From: Favolaschia claudopus
Lineage: Eukaryota > Basidiomycota > Agaricomycetes > Agaricales > Mycenaceae
Reading direction: 5' to 3'
NCBI GenBank assembly: GCA_037176885.1
Contig: JAWWNJ010000144.1
Coordinates: 532,378-596,377 of the forward strand
Length of the DNA stretch: 64,000 nucleotides
Position 1 is the stretch's first letter. Each line of letters starts with the position of its first letter. The position numbers were made by a program, and so were the translations under genes. Positions 21,953-32,879 of this stretch are shown here, piece by piece. The notes under the pieces were generated by a model. The model made no database searches and was not told the DNA's origin. It was given only the letters and a program-made list of their open reading frames with translations.

Positions 21953-24900
21953 TCAAGCACCAAGCACCACTCTAATCTTTGTTCGCTCGCTTGACCTCTT
22001 TTCGATAACGCCTTCCCCCACGATATACCCATTCGTGGAAAACAATTTCGACCGCAGGAACGGCGTGATGTCGAATATATCGTGGTCTTTGGCCTTGAAT
22101 GACAATGAGGACGAGTTTGAACACGAACAAGGGCGACCTACCCTTCCTTCCAGCTCTGTTATCTTCACTGTAACAATTCCGGCTGCTCATGACGTTGCAG
22201 TTGGTGAAGCCTGGCTTTATCCTTGACCAAGCCCCCAAGCAAGAACGCCAACAGCTCTCGTGATCTTTACTTTGCGTAAGGTATTTGCGGAAACCCTTAG
22301 AAAAGAATGTCAATCGTTTCACGAAAGGTTTTCATTGACGCGACTCACTCTTTGCAATGTTTTCTTGATACTCATTTTCTGTGCATTAACGAAGCTGCCT
22401 ACCGCAACTTCGATTGCCACATCAATATCGTCGGCGCGCACGTATTCGCGAAGCGCCATCTTGGCGCTCGCCTCGGCCATCCGAATCATACTTTCGAGAT
22501 GACGGACAGTGATAGGGAACGAGCCTGTTGCTAACGATTCCCGCCGCAAGTCCGCGAACAAGTCTGCCAGTTTGTTTTGATCTAGCGCGTGTAGCTTGGG
22601 CTGGACCTTTTCTCGCGCGTACATGATGTACTTGCGCAGAATATGTTGAGGGATGATCTGTTGGTATGTGAGTTAATCTCCAATGAATGCAGGTAGAACG
22701 TACATCGGCGTCTAACGTCGTGCCAACATCCATCTCATCCTGCTCTTCCTCAAAGTTGGGATGGCTGCGAAGGTGGCTCCCGACGACGAATCTTGCGAGC
22801 AGTTCATCCGTAACTGGGTCGACATTATCCTTCACGACACAAAGCACATCGAAACGCGACAAAATGGGCTCTGTTAGCTCGACATTTTGCTGGAAGGGTA
22901 TCGTGGGATTATATCGTCCACGGATAGGATTGGCGGCTGCGATGACCGCGCACCGTGCTTGAAGTGTCGTAACGATCCCAGCCTTGGATATAGAGATGGT
23001 CTGCTGCTCCATAGCTTCGTGTATCGATGTACGGTCGGCGTCGTTCATCTTGTCAAACTCGTCGATGAGACAAGTGCCCTTGTCGGCGAGCACGAGTGCT
23101 CCGCCTTCAAGCGTCCATTCGCGAGTTACAGGGTCCTTGCGGACACTGGCAGTCAAACCGACCGCCGACGCACCCTGCCCAGTGGCGAACACAGATCTGT
23201 GAGCCGTCTTCTCGGCATATTTGAGGAACTGGGACTTGGCCGTTCCAGGATCGCCCAAAAGGAGAATATTGATGTCCCCGCGAATACGATGCTTGTGGTC
23301 GTCCTTCACCACACCGCCAAACAGCGAGAGCGCAATGGCAGTCTTGATATCCTCGTGGCCGTATATTGAAGGAGCGATAGATTTAATGATGCGTTTGCGG
23401 ATGCGCTCGTCACGAGCGAGAGCGCGCATCTCCTTCTCATCCTCTTCGGTGAGCCGGAAAGCAGCAAATAAGTCCTCTTTCTTGTTGACATGATTTGCCT
23501 CGATGACCGTGGAAAACACAGGGAAACCGTTCTTGGCATTGAGGGATGCATCAAAGTTGTTGCGGTAGATGCCCGTTATTTCCTGAACAATATCTCTGAG
23601 TACCGAGCGTAACAAAGAAACATAGACATACCACTTCTTCCCCTGGTTTTGCACTATCGATGAGATCCCAAAGTAAAATGACTTCACGATGCCTTGGCAG
23701 TCGACCAGCCGGTACAGATCCCGGGGATTCTTGTAGAGTCATCTTTTGATAGTTTCGATACACGGTCTAAAGCAGACATTTAACAACTAAAAAGAGAGGA
23801 CCGTTTCGTGCAAACCTGCTCCTGGTTGACCGAGAACGGCCCTTTGCTCTCGCAATTACCGCAGAAACTAATTTTGACTTCGGTAGCTTCGCGTGTCGCA
23901 TCTTGGTAAAAAGGCCCTAGAACGGCTCTACACTTTCCACAGTTGAATTTGACAAGTTTGAGCTGCGGGAAAACGCCGCTTCGACGGGTCACCACGCCAG
24001 AAACGCGAACAAGATTGTTGAGATGCGCGCGACGCAGATCGCGCAAGGTGGAAGCGGCAGGAAGATCGGAGATACGGACATGGATTTCTGAGTGAATGCG
24101 CTTGTACGCAGGAAAGTAGACCAGGATAGCATCTAGAGCCACTTCATCAAAGATTTCAAGCATAGGGGAGGGAGCGGTGGCAAGAAAGTATGCAAGAATG
24201 GGCTTTGATTCTGCGAGGTGTTTGTAAGATACCTCTAGAGACTCGGCGTTGTCTAACAAAAAAAATTAGGAGGAGTACATCTGAAAGAAGATTCGAACAT
24301 ACTTTCACCGAGAACTCGGATACGTTCACCGTAAACAGAGTCACCTTTGTCGTCAGTATATGTTGTCAAGAACAGCCGGAAGTGTTTGACGATGGACCGG
24401 CGGACAAGGTCGTTGGCGATCCATTCAACAATGGACTTGGCTTTGATGTCACTCAGCTGCTCCAGAGGGATTTCCTGCAGACGAAAGTGAGATCATAACA
24501 GTGTGAACCAGGTGTAACGCATACACCCTCAACACCCTCCATGTCATCAATGTCACGTCGCTCATCGTACGGTCGGCGAGTGCGCTTGTTCATGCGGGAG
24601 ATCATTTCTTCATCCTCGTCACCGTCATCCATGCCGTCGTCATCGTCAACGAAGCCTTGACCCCGAGCACGACGCTGTGCGCGCCTACCCGCCCCTTGCA
24701 GCCGGGCACGACGATCCATTTTCAAATCAGCAGCGCGCCGCGCTGCGATAGAAAGCTCTTCGAGGTCTTCGTCGTCGTTGATGTCGGCCTCCGAGTACTG
24801 ATCGAGAAGTTCGTTGGCACCATAATCCCTAGCACCATGTAAGTACAAAATTCGTGGGGCACGCTCAGACAAAAACGCGTACTTTTCATGACCATCGCCA

Positions 24901-25168
24901 AAAAGATCGATTCCTTCTCCATCCTCGTCCTCGTCGTCATCAATATTTTGAACCGCGTCGCGTTCGTCCATGCTATCATCTGTGTCCGAGAAAGGCGCCG
25001 GAGGCGAGGAGGGAGGAAGAGAGTCGCGTGGAGGAGGAGTAGCTTGCTGCGGCGGGGATGAGCCAGCGACGGGGGAAGAGGAGCGTTGGCGTTTCGCGCG
25101 ACGGGGAGTCTGCTCAGACTGGGGAGGGTGAGTTGCACGCGTTTCACTCGTTCATTTCTGCGTACCAT
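21953..25168 (-). CDS. MCM2: Replicative helicase subunit MCM2
   Basis: Subunit of the MCM2-7 replicative helicase. Acidic, Ser-rich N-terminus ('[11 protein letters not shown]', '[20 protein letters not shown]'). OB/zinc region with '[13 protein letters not shown]...[11 protein letters not shown]' (four Cys, about 23950-23860). AAA+ core: Walker A '[16 protein letters not shown]' (about 23255-23220), Walker B '[11 protein letters not shown]' (about 23075-23045), arginine finger '[12 protein letters not shown]' (about 22866-22830). MCM2-specific C-terminus '[20 protein letters not shown]', '[13 protein letters not shown]', '[12 protein letters not shown]' and '[12 protein letters not shown]'. 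The initiator ATG (25168-25166) is immediately followed by a 47-nt intron (25165-25119), so exon 1 contributes only Met, joining '[16 protein letters not shown]'. A late intron joins 'ELEGR' to 'AKDHDIFD'. No disruption found. Confidence 0.95.
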
Positions 25169-25221
25169 GTCTTCGGGGGGAAAGGGAAAAGGGTGTTTCG
25201 TCACAGTCACACTCAATCGAA

Positions 25222-25239
25222 ACGCGTCGCGTCACGCGT
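25222..25239. promoter_or_regulatory. Two MCB (ACGCGT) sites upstream of MCM2
   Basis: ACGCGT occurs at 25222-25227 and 25234-25239, 12 bp apart start to start, about 54-71 bp before the MCM2 ATG. A third copy at 25137-25142 lies inside the first MCM2 intron. ACGCGT is the MluI cell-cycle box bound by MBF in yeasts; DNA-replication genes are classic targets. Confidence 0.6.
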
Positions 25240-25436
25240 CCTGACAAAATTTGGGTTTGAATTCCACTGCGTTCTCCAGAGTCATTAATTCGAATATTCG
25301 ATCCTCGTATTCTACTAGGCTTTCTACACTACTTTTACATGAATTCGTGTGGTCTCTCCCGAAGATACTGAGCCGGATCTATGAGTTTTGGGAAATTTTG
25401 AAGCGGTTCACTGGGCAAGGATCAACGTCTCTAGGC

Positions 25437-25857
25437 TCAAGACGCAGCCCAGAAAAACGTAACGCACTCTCGGACCTGCCACACGTCTTCGCTGCTTTTA
25501 CCGAGTCGTCGTTTCGCCCACCAAATGGCCTTTCTTCGTATCCAGGCGTCTCGTCGCTCCTCCATACCCATCCACTTGAGGCTCAGACAAAATTTGTATT
25601 CAGCCCATTTCTCCGAGCAGTCTTCGCGAAGGTGGCCGTATCTATACATGGATTTTACCAGGTTGCGGACGGCTGGTACAAGAAATTCAAGATATGTTGG
25701 CCCAAAGGAATGCAAATGGCGTACCATTGCAGGAGAGATATGTGTCAAGATGGTTGGTGCATGAGGGGATATCCTTTGGCGTAGGATATACCCTACGCAG
25801 ATACCACTCTTCCTGGTTTACCGCTGTCTTGAAGTCTGTTCTCAAGTCGTTGTCCAT
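25437..25857 (-). CDS. DUF3128 / Emi1-like twin CX9C protein
   Basis: Small protein of the DUF3128 family; yeast Emi1 is needed for early meiotic gene expression. Start 25857 ('MDNDLRTDFKTAVNQEEW'). An intron, about 25738-25686, joins 'YLSCN' to 'AVRNLVKSMYRYGHLRED' in phase 1. Cysteines form two CX9C pairs: 'CTNHLDTYLSC' and 'CSEKWAEYKFC', the hallmark of proteins folded by Mia40 in the mitochondrial intermembrane space. Then 'RRDAWIRRKAIWWAKRRLG', a basic amphipathic segment, and 'SSEDVWQVRE'. The last residues ('CVTFFWAAS*') may be intron read-through. It lies directly behind MCM2 on the same strand and is divergent from the hydrolase, with about 95 bp between start codons. Confidence 0.8.
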
Positions 25858-25951
25858 AGCGGATGGACGGTGGCGGTGCCGGCAACTCCGGTTTGTAGCC
25901 CGGGCCGGTCTCTGCCGGTCTACGTCAATTGTGTCTTCGAGTTCATCGAGC

Positions 25952-27269
25952 ATGTCAAAGGTCAGAAAGTACTCGGGCCACTATGCGCCATGGAGACACC
26001 AACCCATGAAATCCATTTATCTGCTCTACGAACTCGTTACAGCTTTCATTCGAATCCCATATTGGGCTCTGCTTGCCCTGCCTCGGTATTCGGTTTTGTT
26101 CGACATCGCGCCTTGCAGCTCACGCTATTGACTTTAGCGGACTGCGACCTCGCAAATCATGGAGCTGGGCTCGAGCTATGAACGTGCAGCTCATTCGGTA
26201 TCTAAGTAACCTTTCTCTGGTGTAAAATAACGCAAACTCTTCCCATGACTGTCCCTAACTAATTCTCAGTGTCGGACCTATCAGGGTTTCACCCAGCTAT
26301 CTCGCTCTCGTTCCTGGCATAGGATATCATGGAGTTTGGGTAGAACCACTTCCATCCGAACATATCCTAGGCAAACTCAAGATTTGGATTGCTGCGGCTG
26401 GGGTCACTGCCGTTAAACTTCCTGGTTATTGGTTGCACAAATCCGGCTCGACGATACAGGGTGAAGCTCCTCTCATGCCTGGCGAGAAAATTGTCTACGC
26501 CTTGCACGGTGGCGCATATACTCGCATGTCCGCCCATCCAAGTGATCCTACCGCCGGTATAGCCCGCGGTCTCCTTGACCGAGTGGACACTGTCCACCGC
26601 ACCTTCACAATCGAATACCGACTCTCCTCTACCAAGCCTTACCCGGAAGAGCATCCATTCCCAACCGCGCTCCTCGATGCGCTAACAGGATACAACTATC
26701 TTGTCAACACCCTGCACATCCCCGCAAGTGATATCATCGTCGAGGGAGACTCCGCCGGCGGCAATCTTGCACTAGCCCTCACTCGTTACCTTGTCGAGCA
26801 CCCCATGGACACACTGCCCCCTCCGGCATTGCTTCTCCTCCTCTCGCCCTGGTGCGACCTTGGAACTTCCCACTCGGGTCCCGGTTCCTCCTGGTACACG
26901 CGCCGCGACTCTGACTACATCGCCATCGACAATAATGGCTCCGCTGTTTACGCTATCGCTGCATTCACCGGCCCTTTTGGCCTCGGCGCAAGCGAGCTTA
27001 ACTCTTACATCTCACCAGCGTCGGTGTATATTCAAGATATCAGCTTCGTTGGATTTCCCCCTACTTTCATCTCAGCAGGAGGGGCTGAGATTCTGCTCGA
27101 TTCCATTCGAACTTTGCATGAAAAGATGGCAAAGGACACGAAGGTTAGATATTTGGAGGCGGAGGATGGCATCCACGACTTTTTGGTCTTCGACCGAGGT
27201 TGGCATGAGCCTGAACGGAGCGAAACACTGTCTGCCATAGCTCAGTGGGTAACGGAGGAAGCCTGTTGA
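25952..27269 (+). CDS. Membrane-anchored alpha/beta hydrolase (HSL-type, hydrolase fold 3)
   Basis: Serine esterase/lipase-like enzyme of the hormone-sensitive-lipase clan. N-terminal hydrophobic segment 'SIYLLYELVTAFIRIPYWAL' suggests a membrane anchor. Intron 1 joins 'LPR' to 'GLRPRKSWSWARAMNVQLIR'; intron 2 (GTAAAA donor) joins 'SNLSLV' to 'VGPIRVSPSYLALVP'. Catalytic features: oxyanion 'HGGAYTRMS', nucleophile elbow 'GDSAGGNLALAL', probable acid Asp in 'AEILLDSI', His in 'EDGIHDFLVF'. Ends 'WVTEEAC*'. Fungal relatives are annotated as alpha/beta hydrolases or steryl acetyl hydrolases; the substrate is unknown. Start 25952 is the first Met. ATG 26006 ('MKSIYLLYEL') is also in frame and would keep the whole domain. 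Confidence 0.85.
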
Positions 27270-27349
27270 AGCTCGGGTCGATTATCATTATAAAGCGGAT
27301 AGCACACATATAGGTGTCCTTCAACTCTAGAAGGCGTGAAACATAATAT

Positions 27350-28811
27350 TCATCTCTTCTTGTCGTCATCAAGAGATTCGCTCGGTGTTCCATCGCGAGC
27401 GACGGCGGCTTCTGCGTTCCGTAGCCCTCCAGCCTCGAAGTCACGGAGCCAAAAGTAATTAGCGGGCAAAGCCACTAATAATGCGCCAACAATGTTCCCC
27501 AAGTACGACGCAATTAAGGATCTGCGGAAGTCGTAGGTTTGGTTGTCACAAACAACGGATGGGTGTACGTACTTGCGAATATATTCAGCTACCGTCAACT
27601 TGGGAGACCTATTAGTTAAGGAACGTGGTCAAAGAACAGAATGAAACTGACATCCGCGCCAAACATGATACCCAACGGGACTGAAAACATGTTTGCAACC
27701 ACTGTAAACCAGTGGATTAGACTCAATACCACCAAGACCCACTCCCAGCAACATACCGTGATCGAAGGAGCATGCAACAAAAATCCAGATTGGAATCCAA
27801 ATTGCGTAGATCTGTTCAAACGTTGCTCGGCGTGATCCATGTTGGATGTAAATGGATTTACCTTAGAAATGGTGTCTTTGGCACCGGCAGCTTGCTGTGC
27901 GGTGGTCAGACAATGGAAGGATGCGGAGACGTAAGGACCAACCCAAACTGCGACGCACACAAGCCAGTTGCACCCTATCCCTCGAAGGAATATTTGGTGC
28001 CATTCTGGCTCAGCGGCCTTTTTGCTAAGAAAAAATGAATAACCAAACACACATGGGAAAGGAGGGCAGCCTTACAGGGCAAATGACTTCACAAAGGTCG
28101 CGTAGGGCTCTGCGGACATTACACCGCTGTCTGCAAAACAAGTCAAAGAATTAGTTTTGCAAAATCATTCAAACGGCGCCGTTGCCCTGACATTTGACCA
28201 AGATGGCACCGAAAAAGAGGCTCCCGACTAGATTCCCGAAAGTGACTGGACGATTTTAATCGAATACCCGCAACTGAGAAAGGGAGATAGATGATATTAC
28301 CTATGATGAAGTTGATGGGAAGAGACCACCACGGAATAACTCGCTTCAAAACAGCCATGGGGAAGATCTAAGGGAAGCTTCAGCGGCAGTGCATGAGGTC
28401 CGCGTTGATATTTACCATCATATTGCTGGTGAGTAGCTCAAAGCCTTGCAAGACGATCCTATATGAAGAAATTCGACTATTAAACACATGAGCGCGAGCC
28501 AAGCAACAAGCACGCACATGACGAGTCCCACGGGGAACACAAACCCTCCCAGAATTTTTACAAGCCCAGGATTGCTCAGAGTGAGAGCAGGCGATCCGCC
28601 AGAGATGACCTCGGATAGCAGGCCACCGAAAGAAAGCATGACCCCGGCAATGACCTGGGAGGGGGGATAATTATACGTTTTTGCACATCAAGGGGTTGAT
28701 TTGACTGACAGCCTTGAAGAAGACATAGTCATAGCGGTCATTATGCTTGGCGACGCCTGCTTTGAGGAAATACGCAGCGACTTCAGTGGGCCTCAGTGTG
28801 CTCGGGTCCAT
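27350..28811 (-). CDS. Formate/nitrite transporter (FNT) family membrane protein
   Basis: Six-helix pentameric channel/transporter family for small monovalent anions. Start 28811 ('MDPSTLRPTEVAAYFLKAGV'), then 'VIAGVMLSFGGLLSEV', 'FPVGLVMIVLQGFELLTSNM', 'ITFGN'-type helix 'VTFGNLVGSLFFGAILVKY', 'IFLRGIGCNWLVCVAVW', 'IWIPIFVACSFDHVVANMF' with the conserved central His, and 'SYLGNIVGALLVALPANYF'. Cytosolic tail '...DGTPSESLDDDKKR*'. Several introns, including short ones splitting 'IIV' and 'KYSG'. In filamentous fungi, NitA-type members move nitrite. No nitrate or nitrite reductase gene lies in the window, so the substrate cannot be judged from context. Confidence 0.88.
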
Positions 28812-29512
28812 GGTGTATCGTGGGAACAATATCTCGTTCCCCCACCGTTTTAAAGCATGCGGGAAATGCGGAGTGCCTTGCGGTTAGTCGAAAGTTCGTA
28901 TTCGTCCAGCCAATCGTAACCTGAACTATCCACAACGCCCGGTGACTCCAGTGGGAGCGGACGACCTAAAAATGTACATGCCCAATACCATTTGAGTAAT
29001 ATGTTGCCGGTGGTCGTTCAAGAATCGGAAGCCCTGCGGCTTACCTGGTTCCCGTGTCGATGCCGTAGGTGCATTTAACGACACCCACAACCGCCCACAA
29101 CCACGCCAAGTCCAACACAAATTAAAGGGGCTTTCAACGTCAATTAGGTGTTGACCCATATGGGGATATGAGCAATATCGCATGATCTCACCGGCTCGTG
29201 CAAAGCCGACGAGCCATAGGTTAACCTAGGCCTAGTTAGCCATAGCGCGGCGAGACTTGTATCATTAGATTTTGGTAAGTACTCGATAAGTAGTACTGAA
29301 AGCATTACAACCGGACATAGCGTAAGAAAAAGTACAGGCGCAGTCTTTTTACGAGATCAAATGAGGCGTACAGAAGAATGGAATAACAGAAGATTCGCGG
29401 ATCTGAGATTTGCAAACAAACGGAATAGAGATGAAGTGAGCGGCAAAGTATTCAAATAAAGCATAAGTCATATCTGCAGGAGCGGTTGCTGGAGGTGGGC
29501 GTTGCCCATCTC
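28812..29512. other. 700-bp region between the FNT gene start and the Mei2-like gene end
   Basis: No gene seen. Contains an inverted repeat GGCTCG (29193-29198) / CGAGCC (29210-29215), then overlapping palindromes GGTTAACC (29219-29226) and TAGGCCTA (29227-29234). A CGATAAG (GATA-type) site is near 29284. Upstream region of the FNT gene and 3' region of the Mei2-like gene. Confidence 0.4.
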
Positions 29513-32500
29513 TCATTTTTTGCCTGGTTTCTTACCAACCAAGGACGTCGATGCTATACTCTGAGTGAGCGAGTACACTTGGTCGTCGACGTCGCGCAAC
29601 CGGCGCGGTCGCTCGTTGTATCGAATCGAACGATCGCGTTGTTCATCGCCTTGCGGCTGCCGTCGGTGTAGACTCGGCTGCAACCCGCTCATCATTCCGG
29701 GAACATAAAGAGGTCCGCGATTGTATGAGCTCCGCTCTTTCCTTCGAAGATGCGTCGGGGCGGGGAAAGGCTCGGGCAGCCCTTGTTCGGGTCCATCCGA
29801 GTAGAATATTTTGGGTTGCCAAGCTAGGCGTTCGTCCATAATGCACCTGTATAAGCATAAGTTCGAATGAGTGTTTGATACGGGTCCGTAGAACGTACGA
29901 GTTTTTGAATTTTTCCACCAATGCTTCTTTGCCCCTGGAGCGGACATCAGTGCAGTCAGAAGAGAATGAGATCTGGGACGAACTGATAATTGGCGTAGCT
30001 CATTTGTAGGACCTTCTCACTCGAAAACATATTCCTGCGGCAATTGGTTGAGAACACGCACACACTACGTATAGAACGACGACGAACCATTTCTCTCCGA
30101 GCTTTGCTTTGGCGAAGTGCAACAAATCTTGCACAGAAATGAAGTTCACGAATGCGTATCCAACATTACAGCCTAAAAGGCGGATTGGTCGAAAACAAAG
30201 CTGAGGAAAATAATGACGAACCATTTTGGAAATCCATCCTCAAGTAGAGGAAGTCGATCTTCCGAGAGCACACATTGCCTATGTACGCCATCAAATCCTT
30301 GTCGCTCATCTTGTTGGGTATATTCTTGATCATGACCGTCGTCCGCGTATCTTGGCCGTCCTCGATGCGAGCCAGGTTCAGCTGGTTGCGCTCAGCAGAA
30401 TTGTTGACCGGCTGGGCAGAAGAAGGAACGACAGCCCGCGATGATGACGCAACGCTGGACGAGGACGGAGCACCAGGAAAATGAACGGAATGAATCAACG
30501 GAGGATGCTGAGGCGACTTGAACAGCGGACTGTCGGGGGACAGAGGCGGTGGAGGGTACTGGAAAAAAGCTGTGTGCTGGGGACTGTGTGCTGGGGAACC
30601 TTGCCAGTACTCGCTCACAGGAGATGCATTGGTTGGGGTATAAGGAAACCCATACATCCCTGGGACCATCATCGCCTGCTCGAAGGTCCAGTTACCCATG
30701 TTCATGTTGATCGCTGCCGGAATATGGGCTTGCACGTCGTAGTCGTATGCGTAAGGATACGGTGAGGGCGGACCAGAGTACCCATGGACCGGAGACGCAA
30801 GTTGAGATGGGTGCGGGGAATAGTCGTAAGGGTATGCGGAGGGTAGATGCGATACCGCAGCTGCATTGTAGTACGGATGAGGAAAGCGGTCCATCGGATA
30901 ACAATAGTCTGCCGGTGGGCGAGGATCTTGGGGACGGACCGCGCGCGACGCCACGGCCATATCATGTCGTTCGTCACGGCCAGTTCCAGCCACGGAGTCG
31001 AAGCTAACGCTGCGAGGTCTCTTCGGTGTTTGCTGGTCCGACGGGGTATTGCAGGATGTAGCATCAAAGAAGAGATGATTGGATGCCCGCCGACTGTGGG
31101 ATTCAGGGGTTCGAGGACTATGCACCCCCGATGTCGGAGATTTGTAGAAATAAGGAGGGGAATCAGACGAGCCAGTAGGGACTGAAGGATGCGAGCCCTC
31201 GAGGCTTTCGTGGCTGTCGCTAATGCTTCTCGGGCGAGCTTTACCAGTGGTATCGATAAATAGAAAACGCTCGCGGATCTGAGCAGTTTTACCCGCGGGC
31301 TGAAATTGAAGAAGAGATTTTTCGTGCGCTGAGCCGGAGCTGGGGAATGGGATACAACTTTGAGCATCGCCTGGCGTCAAACTGCCCCCCGTTTCGGAGG
31401 GTTGGCTATCGAGATCGCCGGTGAACAGACGCATACCGAATAGCACCTTTCCGTTCAGCCCAGTGTGTGCGACACGAGCCTCCCGAACATCGTAGTACTC
31501 CACGCAGAAGACTTTGTGGGACGAAGTCTGCACCAGAGGTCGAGGTTTATCAGAGCCGCGGCGAAAAAGCGAACAACTACATACCTGTTCGGTGTCCGAG
31601 GCAAGGCCAAATGATCTGAGTCCACCATATGCTTTCAACAGACTAGTGACTGTTGCAATACCTATTTCTCTCTTGGAGTCCTGGAAACAAAACATTAGTG
31701 GGAGCCAACGCCGAACAACCTGCGAACGTCTCGCCTCGGTCCCATTACTGGCAGGTGGCTTGGGCACCACATCGACAGTCAATAAAAACGATCCTTGGAT
31801 CTCAGCCAAAAAGGAGGATTGACCGACCATCTATGAACAAGTCAGCATTGATCACAGCCTAAAGGCGGCACCGACATCGGTAAGGTCTTTAGCAGTGACG
31901 AAGGCACATTCAAGCCATCCGCCCGCCACGCCCTTGGTATCTTCACCAATGCACTCGGCAAGGGCGCTGCCGTCTATAGGTGTAGAGAGAAGCACTTGAG
32001 CAGATTTGGCCTGCCTAACATCGTAAAACGCCAGGATCGCAATACCGTGCGACTCGTGGTAACGGAGAAGCACTCCCTTGATGCTGTCGATGGTCAATTC
32101 CAGCACATTCGTCGACTTGTTGGGCAGAGGCATAGATGGTGTCCCGTTTGAATGAGCTACGTGCTTGCGAGCAGCCAAAGTTCGAAGGATCGCGAACTGT
32201 AGCTTTTCGGAGTTGACTGTTCGGGAGACGTTTTGAAGCTGTGAAAAAGGATTGAGCGAACGCGGAGAGATACTACAGCAAGAGGCATACCAGCAAGAAG
32301 TGAGTGGAGATCATGTCTTGATCGGAGAAACCAATCTCGTCCTCGCTGTTGGTTACACGTTGAAGGGGGCCAGCATGAGAATCAACGCTGGTAGGATAAC
32401 TGAGGTTGGAGTCAATGCTTCCCGCCGTCCTAATGCTCGACGAGGGAGTAGATGGTGGAGTTATCAAAAGATTAGGCTGATCATAGTTTAGTCGGCGGCG

Positions 32501-32879
32501 GCTGACACTTTTCGTTAGCGGCGGCAAAGGTCGCGCCTCCGTGGATCCGTCTTCAGCGACATCATCGGCTTGGACCTGAGCATCCTGGCTGATAGCAGCG
32601 TCGCGGCGGGTATCGGTGGTTTTCAAAGCATTCGTGACGCTGGGCGGCAAAGGCGTAGGACATTTGAGAAGATCGCCACAATTTTCAATCAATCGGTGTG
32701 GTATAGGCCCAGAGTGTGGTGGAAACCTGGCGAGCGTAAACCAATGACCACACCGCCCCAAGTTTGTGAAGTCACCAAATGTTGGGCATTGATGGAGAAT
32801 GCTGAAGGCGCGGGGGATGTGGTCGAAGGGTTTCGGTTTCATGCCCGGCAACAATGGCCGGGTTGGAGGAGACAGACAT
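29513..32879 (-). CDS. Mei2-type RNA-binding protein (C-terminal RRM_2)
   Basis: RNA-binding protein whose C-terminal RRM is of the Mei2 type. In S. pombe, Mei2 drives entry into meiosis with meiRNA. Start 32879 gives 'MSVSSNPAIVAGHETETL'; intron 1 joins 'SMPNIW' to 'FPPHSGPIPHRLIENCGDLL'. The middle is Ser/Pro/Tyr-rich and low in complexity ('YPYDYSPHPSQLASP', 'FFQYPPPPLSPDSPLF'). RRM: 'DTRTTVMIKNIPNKMSDKDL', 'RKIDFLYLRMDFQNGCNVGY', 'AFVNFISVQDLLHFAKAKLG', 'EKW(N)...SYANYQGKEALVEKF' and 'NSCIMDERLAWQPKIF'. It ends basic, 'STSLVGKKPGKK*'. An earlier region ('LRYHESHGIAILAFYDVRQA', 'VFCVEYYDVREARVAH') resembles diverged RRM-like segments. Filamentous basidiomycetes often carry such Mei2-like genes; the role is inferred from the family. 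Confidence 0.88.

Noticed and set aside
24722..25216. 164-codon minus-strand frame near the MCM2 start
   Set aside because: Out of frame with MCM2; the correct frame is the acidic, Ser-rich one reached by splicing after the ATG at 25168.
30702..31367. 221-codon minus-strand frame
   Set aside because: Alternate frame of the low-complexity middle of the Mei2-like gene; the other frame leads into the RRM.
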